Positions 17,326 through 25,188 of a DNA stretch of 64,000 bases are shown piece after piece; the first letter of the stretch is position 1; every line of letters starts with the position of its first letter. The DNA comes from Novosphingobium subterraneum (GTDB lineage: Bacteria > Pseudomonadota > Alphaproteobacteria > Sphingomonadales > Sphingomonadaceae). The notes under the pieces are model-generated. The model did not search any database, was not told the DNA's origin, and saw nothing but the letters and a program-made list of their open reading frames with translations. Location of the stretch: assembly GCF_000807925.1 (NCBI RefSeq), contig NZ_JRVC01000033.1:1-64000 (forward strand), read 5' to 3'. Position numbers and translations under genes: made by a program.

Positions 17326-17570
17326 GTGATAACTCACCGAGTTTGGCAATCCGTCCAGGGAGCCCTACTGGCGAGGGGTGCTTGCCCGTCAGTCGCGGAG
17401 CCGCTTGGCGGCACAGGGCGACAGTGCGCTTGCGATCAATCCAACACAGTCTCGATCACGTCCGTGAGGAGAATCCTGTATTGGGGCTCAGGATTGAGCC
17501 ACCCCGCGCAAGCAGGCCGATTGCTTCCAATGGCGATTGCGACGATGCTCGACCCTGTTAGGAGCGATCG

Positions 17571-18725
17571 ATGGAAATGCTCGACAGGTTAATGCGCTTT
17601 ATCCTGCAGACAGGCTTGCCGCCCCATGGCTTTTGCCTCCTTTGGGATCCGGGTCTTGTCTGGACGCATGTCATCGCCGACGCGCTCATTGCAATGGCGT
17701 ATTACTCAATTCCAGTGGTTCTCTGGCTGTTTCTGAGGCGTCGTCCGGACCTTGAATTCGGTTGGGTCCTGGGCCTTTTCGCCCTCTTCATCCTGGCCTG
17801 TGGCACAACGCACCTGATCAGCATTCTCGTGTTGTGGGTTCCGGCATACGGTATCGAAGCGCTCGTCAAGGTCATCACGGCTGGCGCCTCGATCGTGACA
17901 GCGATTGTTTTGTGGCCACTTCTACCAAAGTTGGTTGCCGTACCCTCGCCGAGCCAGCTGCAATCCGCACTTGACCGATTGCATGAAGAGGTGGCCGAGC
18001 GCCAACGCGCGGAAGAAATGCTGCGGCAGTCGCTAAAAATGCAGGCTGTGGGCCAGTTGACTGCAGGGATCGCACATGACTTCAATAATCTTTTGACGAT
18101 CATCAATGGCAATCTGGAGCGTCTGAAGCGCGGAGTTGATGACGAGCACAAGGCCGCAAGAAGCATCGAGAATGCCCTTTCAGCCAGCGAACGGGCGGCA
18201 AGGTTAACCGGTCAGTTGCTCGCTTTTGCCCGCAAGCAGCCCCTCCTGATCGTCCCGGTCGACGTCAATCAGGCAGTCTGCGATCTTGTGCCGCTAATCG
18301 AACAGACGACCAATGGGAAAATGACGATCGAGACGGACTTGTGGCCCGCGTCCCTGGATATCGCGATCGACAAGAACCAGTTCGACGGAGCGATCCTGAA
18401 CCTCGCGCTCAATGCCCGGGACGCGATGCCGGCAGGTGGTCTTTTGCGGATCACCACTGCCCTGGAAGGTGGGTCCGTTGCTATCTTTGTGAAAGATCAA
18501 GGCGTCGGGATGGACAGCGAGACCATTTCACGGGCGGTCGAACCGTTCTTCACGACCAAGCCTGTCGGTTCTGGCACCGGCCTTGGCTTGAGCCAAGTCT
18601 TCGGATTCGTGGTGCAAAGCGGTGGGCAGGTCAAGATCGAGTCCGAGCCGGGAACTGGAACCAGCGTGAAGCTTTCTTTTCCGCGACGTGTTGGAGGGGC
18701 AGATGAAGCGAGTGCTGGCTGTTGA
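17571..18725 (+). CDS. Sensor histidine kinase with an ethylene-receptor-like membrane domain
   Basis: A 384-residue inner-membrane kinase. Residues 30-120 form three transmembrane helices closely patterned like the plant ETR1 ethylene-binding domain: DALIAMAYYSIPVVLWLFLR, then FALFILACGTTHLISIL. The Asp, Tyr and the Cys-x3-His that hold copper in ETR1 are all present. A short coiled coil (LHEEVAERQRAEEMLRQSLK) leads to a HisKA domain with AVGQLTAGIAHDFNNLLT (phospho-His) and an HATPase_c domain with NLALNARDAM, DQGVGM, and GTGLGLSQVFGF. AGGAG precedes the ATG. It overlaps a response regulator by 23 bases, forming a two-component pair. Such domains occur in cyanobacteria and other bacteria; ligand sensing here is untested. 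Confidence 0.88.
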   Translation: MEMLDRLMRFILQTGLPPHGFCLLWDPGLVWTHVIADALIAMAYYSIPVVLWLFLRRRPDLEFGWVLGLFALFILACGTTHLISILVLWVPAYGIEALVKVITAGASIVTAIVLWPLLPKLVAVPSPSQLQSALDRLHEEVAERQRAEEMLRQSLKMQAVGQLTAGIAHDFNNLLTIINGNLERLKRGVDDEHKAARSIENALSASERAARLTGQLLAFARKQPLLIVPVDVNQAVCDLVPLIEQTTNGKMTIETDLWPASLDIAIDKNQFDGAILNLALNARDAMPAGGLLRITTALEGGSVAIFVKDQGVGMDSETISRAVEPFFTTKPVGSGTGLGLSQVFGFVVQSGGQVKIESEPGTGTSVKLSFPRRVGGADEASAGC

Positions 18726-19038
18726 CGATGAGCCGTTGCTTCTCGAGCTTCTCGTCGATGAGCTTGAACTTGGCGGCTACAAGGTCGAAAGTGCCTCGAA
18801 CGGTGATGCTGCCATGGCCCTGCTGGGTTCGGATCACAGGTTCGACGTGATCGTCACGGACTTGAGGATGCCTGGCAAAGTCGATGGCTGGATGCTTGGC
18901 CGTCATGCCCTCGACAGCGATCCGGATGCTCGCGTAGTCTACATGACAGGGTATGCCGAAATGCCGGCGGCGTTGACCGATCGAGAGAAGTTTCTGCGCA
19001 AACCCTTCACAATGGACAAGCTTTTCTCGCTCCTCTGA
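18703..19038 (+). CDS. Single-domain response regulator (CheY-like)
   Basis: A 111-residue receiver domain without an output domain. It has the acidic pair VDDEP, the phospho-acceptor VTDLRMPG, the conserved Thr in VYMTGYAE, and Lys in FLRKPF. It starts inside the 3' end of the histidine kinase gene, so the two are translationally coupled. This layout matches hybrid-type kinases where receiver and kinase are separate; output would come through protein contacts or a phosphorelay. Confidence 0.9.
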   Translation: MKRVLAVDDEPLLLELLVDELELGGYKVESASNGDAAMALLGSDHRFDVIVTDLRMPGKVDGWMLGRHALDSDPDARVVYMTGYAEMPAALTDREKFLRKPFTMDKLFSLL

Positions 19039-19507
19039 GAAGGACCGTTCTTCCCTTCCAGGCCTTGCAGGCGATCTTTGTGTGTCGTCCTGGATCAACC
19101 CCTACGTTCAGTTACGAGCCGTAACTTGAGCCGCTGCGCAATGCGCAAATTGGCAGTCGCCCCGCAATTCCCGCCAATGACCGACCACCGGGCCTGACGC
19201 GAAACGAAAGTCACCTTGGCGATGATCGCCGAACCCACACAACCGGGCTGCCGCATCTGGCTGCGCCATGCCGACCTTGACGGCCATCCGGTGCCACAGG
19301 GATGCCAGCAGCCGGCAATTCATCGATAGAGCACCGGCAATAGGATGATCTGACCGATGGCAAGCAAGGCTTGCCATTCATGATTAATGCAAGCGTGCCA
19401 TCGACTTTCCGGCAATGGTTTTGCGGGTGTGCCTTAGCGGCGGAGATGGCCGGGCCGTCGATCGCCGGGTGAACACGGCCGTTGACGGTTCGAGCGTGCG
19501 CTGCATC
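19039..19507. other. No gene seen (469 bp)
   Basis: Short overlapping frames on both strands have no protein-like composition or start signals. I see no RNA gene or repeat here. Confidence 0.5.
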
Positions 19508-20194
19508 TCACGGCCGGACGATGGCCCGCCTGTATCCTGCCGCTTGCGCCTCCGCCTCGCTACAGAAGATTTCCTCCGGGCGGGTGGCTTCATAATAGGG
19601 CATCCCCGGCAGATGATAGATCCACTGGCCGCGCCTGTTGCGATTTCCCTTGATCACGCAACCGGACACGCGCGACGGGCGAGACGTGGAGGCTCGTGCG
19701 GTAGCGGCACGATCTCGAGGTTGGCCTGCATGGCGAAAATCGGCTGGCATCTGGAAGGTGCTGCTCCAGATGCCAAGGCCGTAGCGTTTGGCCCGAAGCT
19801 CCGCATCGACATAGTCGAGACTGTACTCGCGATAGGCTGTAGCCCAGCCATTCTCGACCAGAACCCTGTTCAGGTCTTCCGAACCGGCCTTGCAGATAGA
19901 CACCGCCCGGCCATAGCTGTCTGTGCTCAAGCGTCTGCAATGGACCTGGGCACCTGCAATCAAGGCGGAAAGTTGCTCTTTGGCCGCTTGGCCGCAGGCC
20001 CAGGTCTCGCCATCGCGCTGGCATGTCTGAGCAAGTTCGGGCGCATCGATTCCGAACAAGCGGACCTTCTGGCCTGCGACAACAAGGGAATCGCCATCTG
20101 CTGCCGTTGCACTGCCCGTTATAACCTGAGCGTGTGCCGGAAAGGCCAAGGCTGCAACCAGGGCGAGGGCAGCGATCCAGTTGCGCATCATCAT
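19508..20194 (-). CDS. Secreted staphylococcal-nuclease-like protein
   Basis: A 228-residue exported protein. A signal peptide (RNWIAALALVAALAFPAHAQ, cleavage after AHA) leads to an SNase domain: TAADGDSLVVAGQKVRLFGI with DAPE following, then LNRVLVENGWATAYREYS. The Asp and Arg residues of the nuclease active site are present (GIDAPELAQTC; YGRAVS). A C-terminal extension (residues about 175-228; IKGNRNRRGQWIYHLPG...YY) resembles the small cysteine-containing tails in many alphaproteobacterial thermonucleases. It would degrade nucleic acid in the periplasm or outside. It stands alone. Confidence 0.88.
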   Translation of the reverse strand: MMMRNWIAALALVAALAFPAHAQVITGSATAADGDSLVVAGQKVRLFGIDAPELAQTCQRDGETWACGQAAKEQLSALIAGAQVHCRRLSTDSYGRAVSICKAGSEDLNRVLVENGWATAYREYSLDYVDAELRAKRYGLGIWSSTFQMPADFRHAGQPRDRAATARASTSRPSRVSGCVIKGNRNRRGQWIYHLPGMPYYEATRPEEIFCSEAEAQAAGYRRAIVRP

Positions 20195-20619
20195 TCCTTT
20201 GCCGGTTCAAATCGCATAACCTCCATAGAATTCAAGAAATTACGATTCGGTGATCGGGCAGAAGCAGGACCACATTTGCCGATCTTGCAGCGCTCGGGTT
20301 TGGCGCGGCAAGAGACGATAATCCATGCGCGCGAGCGGACTCTTCGCAGGGCTTGTAACGCGTTGGCCGGGACACGCCCTGCTTGCCCATAGCGATAGCA
20401 TTGTGAGGCATGAGCTTGATCGCTTGCCCTGGTCACCGTTATTCGAGGCACTGGCACCGTTGGCTAGCCCTTTTTCAAGCCGCGCTGGACATGCGGCGTG
20501 CATCTCATGGCCTGGCTGAGAGCCTTGCCGGTGCCCCCTCCCCTTCGCCGCACCATCTATCGCCGCGACATCGGCAGCGTCGAGCCTGAGCGTGAAAGGC
20601 GATGCCCAGCCCCGGGGCT
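20195..20619. other. No gene seen (about 425 bp)
   Basis: No convincing coding frame on either strand. The right part may be debris attached to the helicase remnant at 20620-20740. Confidence 0.45.
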
Positions 20620-20740
20620 CCCTCGGGCGCGTAGATTGCCTCGCCAATCTTCCAGCGAGCCAGATCGAGAATATCGACGGCAAGCCGCCGATCGCCGTCC
20701 AGTCGCGCTGCGCGTCTTCGAGCAGCTATCTGAACAGTCA
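20620..20740 (-). pseudogene. Fragment of a second strawberry-notch/DarB-like gene
   Basis: In one frame LLEDAQRDWTAIGGLPS and, after a one-base loss, DILDLARWKIGEAIYAPEG. The gene at 40107-42575 has LLEDAQRDWTAIGGLPS directly followed by DILDLARWKIGEEITAPEG. About 120 bp of a related gene therefore survive here. Third-codon-position differences show it is a diverged paralogue, not a recent duplication. Confidence 0.75.
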
Positions 20741-20775
20741 ATCTGTCTCAGGCGCATTCTGAAGCGCTCGACAGA

Positions 20776-20937
20776 TCATTCGTACTGCTTTCGCGGGTGG
20801 CGAAGCGCTGGCGGGAACGCGCGGTTGGTGACCTGGTCGAGCCTTGCATTCCTATATCTTAAGTGGTCCTGGACATGCTCGGCGACCTGTGTGGCGATCC
20901 GGCTGGACGAGCATTGCCTCGGCGCGCGATCCGTCAT
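20776..20937 (-). CDS. Possible small basic protein (53 aa)
   Basis: Starts MTDRAPRQCSSSRIATQVAE and continues with a basic helical sequence ending RHPRKQYE. It lies 23 bp after the DUF6927-like gene on the same strand, where a fourth operon gene would sit. No family recognised; support is only context and composition. Confidence 0.3.
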   Translation of the reverse strand: MTDRAPRQCSSSRIATQVAEHVQDHLRYRNARLDQVTNRAFPPALRHPRKQYE

Positions 20938-20960
20938 GGCGCTGCCCGCTTGCTGCCAGG

Positions 20961-21566
20961 TCAGGAGGCAGACGGGGCGATGGCCGGCGGCACGATCGTC
21001 CAGGCCCTGCTCATCAGCCTGCTGATTTTCACCCCGACCCCATCGCTGACGCGGCACAGGATCGTCTTGTGGCCCGACTGGACTACGCGAAAGCTCCGCT
21101 CGCTCTGCCCGTCGGTGAAGGTCAGCGGCTCGGCGAGAACCAGCATATCGCCGGGCGACGGCTTGCGGCGCGCGGTCAAGGCAAGGCGCTGACGGCAGTG
21201 TTCGCGCCACTGCGCGGCATGTTCATTGCCGGGTGGCCCGAGCAGGTCGAGGATCGAGGCCGGGCAGTCGTAATTGTACGGCCCCATCGTTTCGGTGAGA
21301 TCCTTGTAGCCGAACGCCTCGCTGCTGCGCGCGGCGGGCTTCCATTTGACGAGGCAGATGATCGCGAAAGTCTCGCGCGGGCCATCAGCGTCGTAGCTCT
21401 GGCAGGCGGCGTAGTAGGCACCTGAACGAACCGTCGACTTCAGGACACGCAGGCCCGTCGTCCGGCCCCTGTCGGGGTCGGGCGGATAGGTGCACTGGTT
21501 GTCGAGATAGGCTTGCGGCGTGGCGAACGGAGCCATGCCATCGCGTGACATGAATAGCCAACCCAT
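20961..21566 (-). CDS. DUF6927-like plasmid protein
   Basis: A 201-residue soluble protein beginning MGWLFMSRDGMAPFATPQAY. The MGWLF start and later conserved GYKDLTETMGPYNYDCPASI match a family common on alphaproteobacterial plasmids next to ardC and large helicase genes (DUF6927 as I recall it; role unknown). It has several conserved Cys (about residues 27, 55, 71, 101), which might bind metal. It follows ardC and an 89-residue gene in one operon with 16-bp and overlapping junctions, so it is likely an early or establishment gene of the plasmid. Confidence 0.7.
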   Translation of the reverse strand: MGWLFMSRDGMAPFATPQAYLDNQCTYPPDPDRGRTTGLRVLKSTVRSGAYYAACQSYDADGPRETFAIICLVKWKPAARSSEAFGYKDLTETMGPYNYDCPASILDLLGPPGNEHAAQWREHCRQRLALTARRKPSPGDMLVLAEPLTFTDGQSERSFRVVQSGHKTILCRVSDGVGVKISRLMSRAWTIVPPAIAPSAS

Positions 21567-21582
21567 GGTCTCTTCTCCTCAA

Positions 21583-21852
21583 CTAGCGCCCTTTGGCGCG
21601 GATTTTTGAGTTTGCGGCCTTGCGGACGACAAGCGCGGGGAAACGCGTCGGCATGGCAAGGACGACGACGAGGCAGGAGTGGTTGCTCACCCCCGACCTG
21701 GCCGCACCAGCACTGATGGCGCAGGCGCGGCGGTCGTGGCGCTTATCGGGGAGGCGCTGTTGGACACAAAGATTGCCGGACAGAGCGCTTCCACATTCCT
21801 GACATGCCAGCGCCATGTGCCTTCCCGCGTAGACTTCCAAAGCGCAGGTCAT
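21583..21852 (-). CDS. Small hypothetical protein coupled to ardC (89 aa)
   Basis: Its ATG overlaps the ardC stop codon (ATGA), so it is probably translated by coupling. The product starts MTCALEVYAGRHMALACQEC and has a Cys-x2-Cys and further Cys residues, which may form a zinc ribbon, then a basic C-terminus. No family recognised. It sits between ardC and the DUF6927-like gene in one operon. Confidence 0.5.
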   Translation of the reverse strand: MTCALEVYAGRHMALACQECGSALSGNLCVQQRLPDKRHDRRACAISAGAARSGVSNHSCLVVVLAMPTRFPALVVRKAANSKIRAKGR

Positions 21853-22145
21853 GCAGCGAACTCCTCAGGCTGGGGCTGCTGGGCGTGCATCCAGTCAGCA
21901 GCAGCCTGAGCCTTGCTGGCGGCAGAGAAGATGGCGCGATGATCGTCTTTCAGCACGCGCAACCACGATGCAACGTAAGCAGAATGATCGGCGCGCGGAT
22001 GGTGGGCGATTCCGAGGTCGGCAAGCACGAAGGATGCTGTCAGTTCAGCACAGATCTCCTCCATTGCCAGGCTGTCGCGCTTGAACCTTGCGGAGAAGTT
22101 GCGGTCGAGCCGGTGCCTTGCTCCTGTGGCGTGGGCTGCCTCGTG
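21849..22145 (-). pseudogene. ardC: ardC, 3' half (resident copy cut by a Tn554-like element)
   Basis: Encodes the C-terminal third of an ArdC antirestriction protein from the zinc motif onward: HEAAHATGARHRLDRNF, then EEICAELTASFVLADLGIAH and WLRVLKDDHRAIFSAASKAQ. The 5' half is at 28444-29055. Joining 29055-28444 to 22139-21849 gives an open frame of exactly 300 codons with a restored HEAAH motif. ArdC proteins protect incoming single-stranded plasmid DNA from restriction. The resident copy is now inactive. Confidence 0.9.
22140..22145. repeat. CTCGTG, left flank of the Tn554-like element
   Basis: The same six bases occur at 28444-28449 at the other end. They encode His-Glu of the ardC zinc motif on the minus strand. 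This is a 6-bp core-type duplication, as Tn554-family elements leave. Confidence 0.8.
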
Positions 22146-22226
22146 GTAGGTCCCATCCATAACGTGTCCTTTCTGTCCTCTTCTGCCAATCAAGCAGGAC
22201 ACATGATCCGAGCCCCCTCTTCTCTG

Positions 22227-22262
22227 CCGGACAGGGAGGGCCCGAGGGCCCTTCCTGTCCGG
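22227..22262. promoter_or_regulatory. 36-bp near-perfect palindrome upstream of the first recombinase gene
   Basis: Seventeen-base arms, CCGGACAGGGAGGGCCC and its inverse with one mismatch, flank a GA centre. It ends 20 bp before the first recombinase ATG. It could be an attenuator that blocks read-through from outside, or an operator. Confidence 0.6.
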
Positions 22263-22282
22263 TTGCAATCTTGGGAGTGGGT

Positions 22283-23416
22283 ATGGCGCAGCTGTTGTTC
22301 TCGACGCCTGCATTCCGGCCCGACGGATCATCGGTGGAGAATGTCCCGATGCTGCTCGACGCCCGGATGCGGCTCGTCGAACCGGCCTGCGCATGGCTGA
22401 TGCACGTTGCTTTGGTGCGCGGCAGGACCCGCAGCCCGCAGACCTGGCGAACCTACGCTGAAGCTCTCTACGACTGGTGGCAGACGCTAGAGGCCAATGG
22501 CTGGGCCTGGGACGAGGTCGGTCCTGGCGAACTGGCCGCCTATCGCGATCAGATGCTCCGGCCCCGTGGCGACAGCGGCAGACCGCTGGCACGCAGTACA
22601 ATCAACGGGCGGCTCAGGACCATAGGGCGTTTCTACCGCTGGAGCGTGGCGACCGGACTGATGAAGCAGGTCCCGTTCGCAAGCCAGGAAATCGCGTTGT
22701 CGCGCAGTCGCCCGCAGGCGTTCCTGGCCCATGTCGATGCCACCGGCGGTCGAATCCGGGCCAACGAGCTTACCGTGCGGCATATGCCGATGTTGCCGCG
22801 CCCGCTCGCGCCGGAAGCGATCCGGCGCATCATGGCCGCAATGCCGGCACGCGACAGACTGATCGTTGAATGGGCAGTGACTACGGGAATCCGTCGGATG
22901 GAAGTGGCGGGCCTGACCGTGCGTCATCTGAAAGGGGCCGGCAGTGAACCGATGGTGCCAGTGCAGATCGACGAAACCAAGGGTGGGCGGTCGCGAATAA
23001 TATATCCACCGGCCCCGCTGGTCGATCGTACCCGTGCCTATGTGCGGGAAGAGCGGGCGGTCCTCGTCCGTCGTGCGGCGACAAAACGGGCAGATCGCGA
23101 TCCCGAGGCTCTGTTCCTGACTTGTCGGGGGCAGCCCATGAAACCGCGCAGGGTTGGCGCGATGTTCACGGCTGCCGCCGAGGCAGCGGGTGTGACGGCG
23201 ACGTTCCATGCGCTGCGACATACCTTCGCCGCCGCCATGCTGCGGTTCCTGCAACGCGAAGCCCGGGCCAATCCCGAACTCAATCCCTTGCTCGCGTTGC
23301 AGGTGCTGCTCGGCCACGCCGATCTGGCAACCACCGCGGTATACCTGCGCGTTGTCGAAACCGACCTCTCGGCAATCGAGACCTCGGTCGACGATCTCTA
23401 TGCGGCGCTGCTGTAA
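22283..23416 (+). CDS. tnpA: Tyrosine recombinase A of the Tn554-like element
   Basis: A 377-residue integrase-type enzyme. The N-terminal SAM-like core-binding domain includes RTYAEALYDWWQTLEANGW. The catalytic domain has TTGIRRMEVAGL (first Arg), FHALRHTFAAAML (His-x2-Arg) and LGHADLATTAVYLRV (His, then the nucleophile Tyr), so the R-H-R-H-Y set is complete. Length fits Tn554 TnpA. I use the ATG at 22283 (GGAG upstream) rather than an in-frame TTG. Its stop overlaps the next start (TAATG), implying coupled translation. Confidence 0.9.
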   Translation: MAQLLFSTPAFRPDGSSVENVPMLLDARMRLVEPACAWLMHVALVRGRTRSPQTWRTYAEALYDWWQTLEANGWAWDEVGPGELAAYRDQMLRPRGDSGRPLARSTINGRLRTIGRFYRWSVATGLMKQVPFASQEIALSRSRPQAFLAHVDATGGRIRANELTVRHMPMLPRPLAPEAIRRIMAAMPARDRLIVEWAVTTGIRRMEVAGLTVRHLKGAGSEPMVPVQIDETKGGRSRIIYPPAPLVDRTRAYVREERAVLVRRAATKRADRDPEALFLTCRGQPMKPRRVGAMFTAAAEAAGVTATFHALRHTFAAAMLRFLQREARANPELNPLLALQVLLGHADLATTAVYLRVVETDLSAIETSVDDLYAALL

Positions 23417-25188
23417 TGCCGCGTCGGCAAAAGGACTACCGGGTCGAGCCATCGCCGAAGCCGCTGATCGGCAATCCGGGCGCATTGCTGGTCAATGTCG
23501 TAGATGCCGACGGCCAGCTCGAATGCGCGTTCGACTTCTCGATCTTCGATCGGCCGACGATGGCTGCCGAGTGGGCGCTCGCGTTCCGGCATCACTATGC
23601 TGCCAAACAACCGGCCAACAGAGGCTCAGCGTTCCGTACTTTGAAGTTCTGGTTTGCGTTCCTTGCCGAATACGATTCCGCCATCTTAGCCACGCGCGAC
23701 GTCGATAGCGGCATTCTCAATGCGTTTATCGTTTGGCTCGGCACGAGGCCCTGGAGCAAGGGGTCACGGTATACTGTCTGGTCGATCATCAAGCAGCACA
23801 TGGCCTGGCTCAAGCGCAACCGGCCCGACCTGGTTCACCCCGAACTCGAAATCCCGTTCAATCCGTTCCCCCGCAAGAATGCGGAAGCGCGCCAGCGTGA
23901 GGCACTGAGCCGCGATGAAATGGAACGCGTGCTCACGGCGGCCCATCGGGACATCGAAACAGCCTGGGCACTGTTCGAGGAAGGCCGCGCTGCGCTGGCT
24001 CGGGTCGATCGCAAGGCCATTGTCTCCGAACCCGACCTCGCCAAGCTCGATCTCGACGATATCGGGGTCATGCTCGCGGTGATCGACGGTCGGTTCGGCG
24101 GCGTGCCACCCAAAGTCGGCGACATGTTGAGAAAGGGCGCGGGCCTCTCGCATCTCCACTTCGCCATGATCCGCCATGGTGGCATGGGCGAAATCGCGGG
24201 GCGGCTGTTTGCGCTGCCGGATACGATCGTTGCCTATATGATCGCCATCGGCGCGCAAACCTTTGCAAATGCCGAGGCCCTCAGGCTGATGCGGCGCGAC
24301 TGCCTGAGCGAGCATCTGCTGCTCGAAGGCAGGGTTCTGGTCAGTTGGCGCAAGGGGCGCGCGGGACGTGAACAGCGCCGCAGCTTCCTGCGCGACAAAA
24401 GCTCCTCGGTGCCCGTGCTGATCGATCAGGTTCTGGCTATGACCGAAAGGCTGGTGTCGCATACGCCACGCCGCGACCAGAGTTATCTCTTCCTCACCGG
24501 GATGATACACGGGTCTCGCAGAGTCGGTGTGATCCCCGGCTATCTGGCCACGAAACTTACCCGGCGGTTTGTGGAGCGCCATGGCCTGCTGGGCGACGAT
24601 GGCAAGCCGCTCAAACTGACGCTGGCGGCGCTGCGCGCATCGGGGCTCACACTAGCGCACGAGCGGCTCGGGCATGATATCCTGAAGACGCAAGTGCTGG
24701 CCAACCATGCTACTCCAGACACGACACAGCGCTATGTGGACCGGCCCCGCGTCCGAAAGGCGCAAGCGCTGGCAATCGGCAGGTTGCAAGCCCGGTTTGT
24801 GGAAATGGTCCGGGGCGATGTCGAGTCCCCGCCCGGGACGGAGGTGCTTCCCGATCTGCGCCACGCGACCGCAGGCGGATTTATCTGTAGCGATCCCCTT
24901 GCCGGCGCTGCCGAGGGACAGCGCAAGGGCGAGCTGTGTACGGCCTGGCTCGGATGCTTCACCTGCCCCAATGCCGTGATCCCGCTCAACGAGGACGTGC
25001 TGGTTCGCCTGCTGGCGACGCGGGCAGCGCTCACCGACGCGCGTGCCGCCATGGCTCCCGAACGCTGGCGGCTGCTTTATGCACCCAAGCTGGAAATCCT
25101 CGAGCGCGATATCCTGCCCCGGTTCTGCGAGGCGATGCTCGAAGCAGTTTCGAGGATGTCACTGCCACAGCTGCCGCCAGTCGAATGA
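23416..25188 (+). CDS. tnpB: Tyrosine recombinase B of the Tn554-like element
   Basis: A 590-residue large recombinase-like protein starting MPRRQKDYRVEPSPKPLIGN. It resembles Tn554 TnpB in length and in having a long extra middle region. The C-terminal catalytic region shows LAALRASGLTLAHERLG and VLANHATPDTTQRYVDR (candidate Tyr), but the first Arg and His positions are less clear than in its neighbours. A Cys cluster (CTAWLGCFTCPNAV) near residue 515 suggests a zinc site. Start and stop overlap both neighbours by four bases or fewer, so the three enzymes are made together. Confidence 0.85.
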   Translation: MPRRQKDYRVEPSPKPLIGNPGALLVNVVDADGQLECAFDFSIFDRPTMAAEWALAFRHHYAAKQPANRGSAFRTLKFWFAFLAEYDSAILATRDVDSGILNAFIVWLGTRPWSKGSRYTVWSIIKQHMAWLKRNRPDLVHPELEIPFNPFPRKNAEARQREALSRDEMERVLTAAHRDIETAWALFEEGRAALARVDRKAIVSEPDLAKLDLDDIGVMLAVIDGRFGGVPPKVGDMLRKGAGLSHLHFAMIRHGGMGEIAGRLFALPDTIVAYMIAIGAQTFANAEALRLMRRDCLSEHLLLEGRVLVSWRKGRAGREQRRSFLRDKSSSVPVLIDQVLAMTERLVSHTPRRDQSYLFLTGMIHGSRRVGVIPGYLATKLTRRFVERHGLLGDDGKPLKLTLAALRASGLTLAHERLGHDILKTQVLANHATPDTTQRYVDRPRVRKAQALAIGRLQARFVEMVRGDVESPPGTEVLPDLRHATAGGFICSDPLAGAAEGQRKGELCTAWLGCFTCPNAVIPLNEDVLVRLLATRAALTDARAAMAPERWRLLYAPKLEILERDILPRFCEAMLEAVSRMSLPQLPPVE

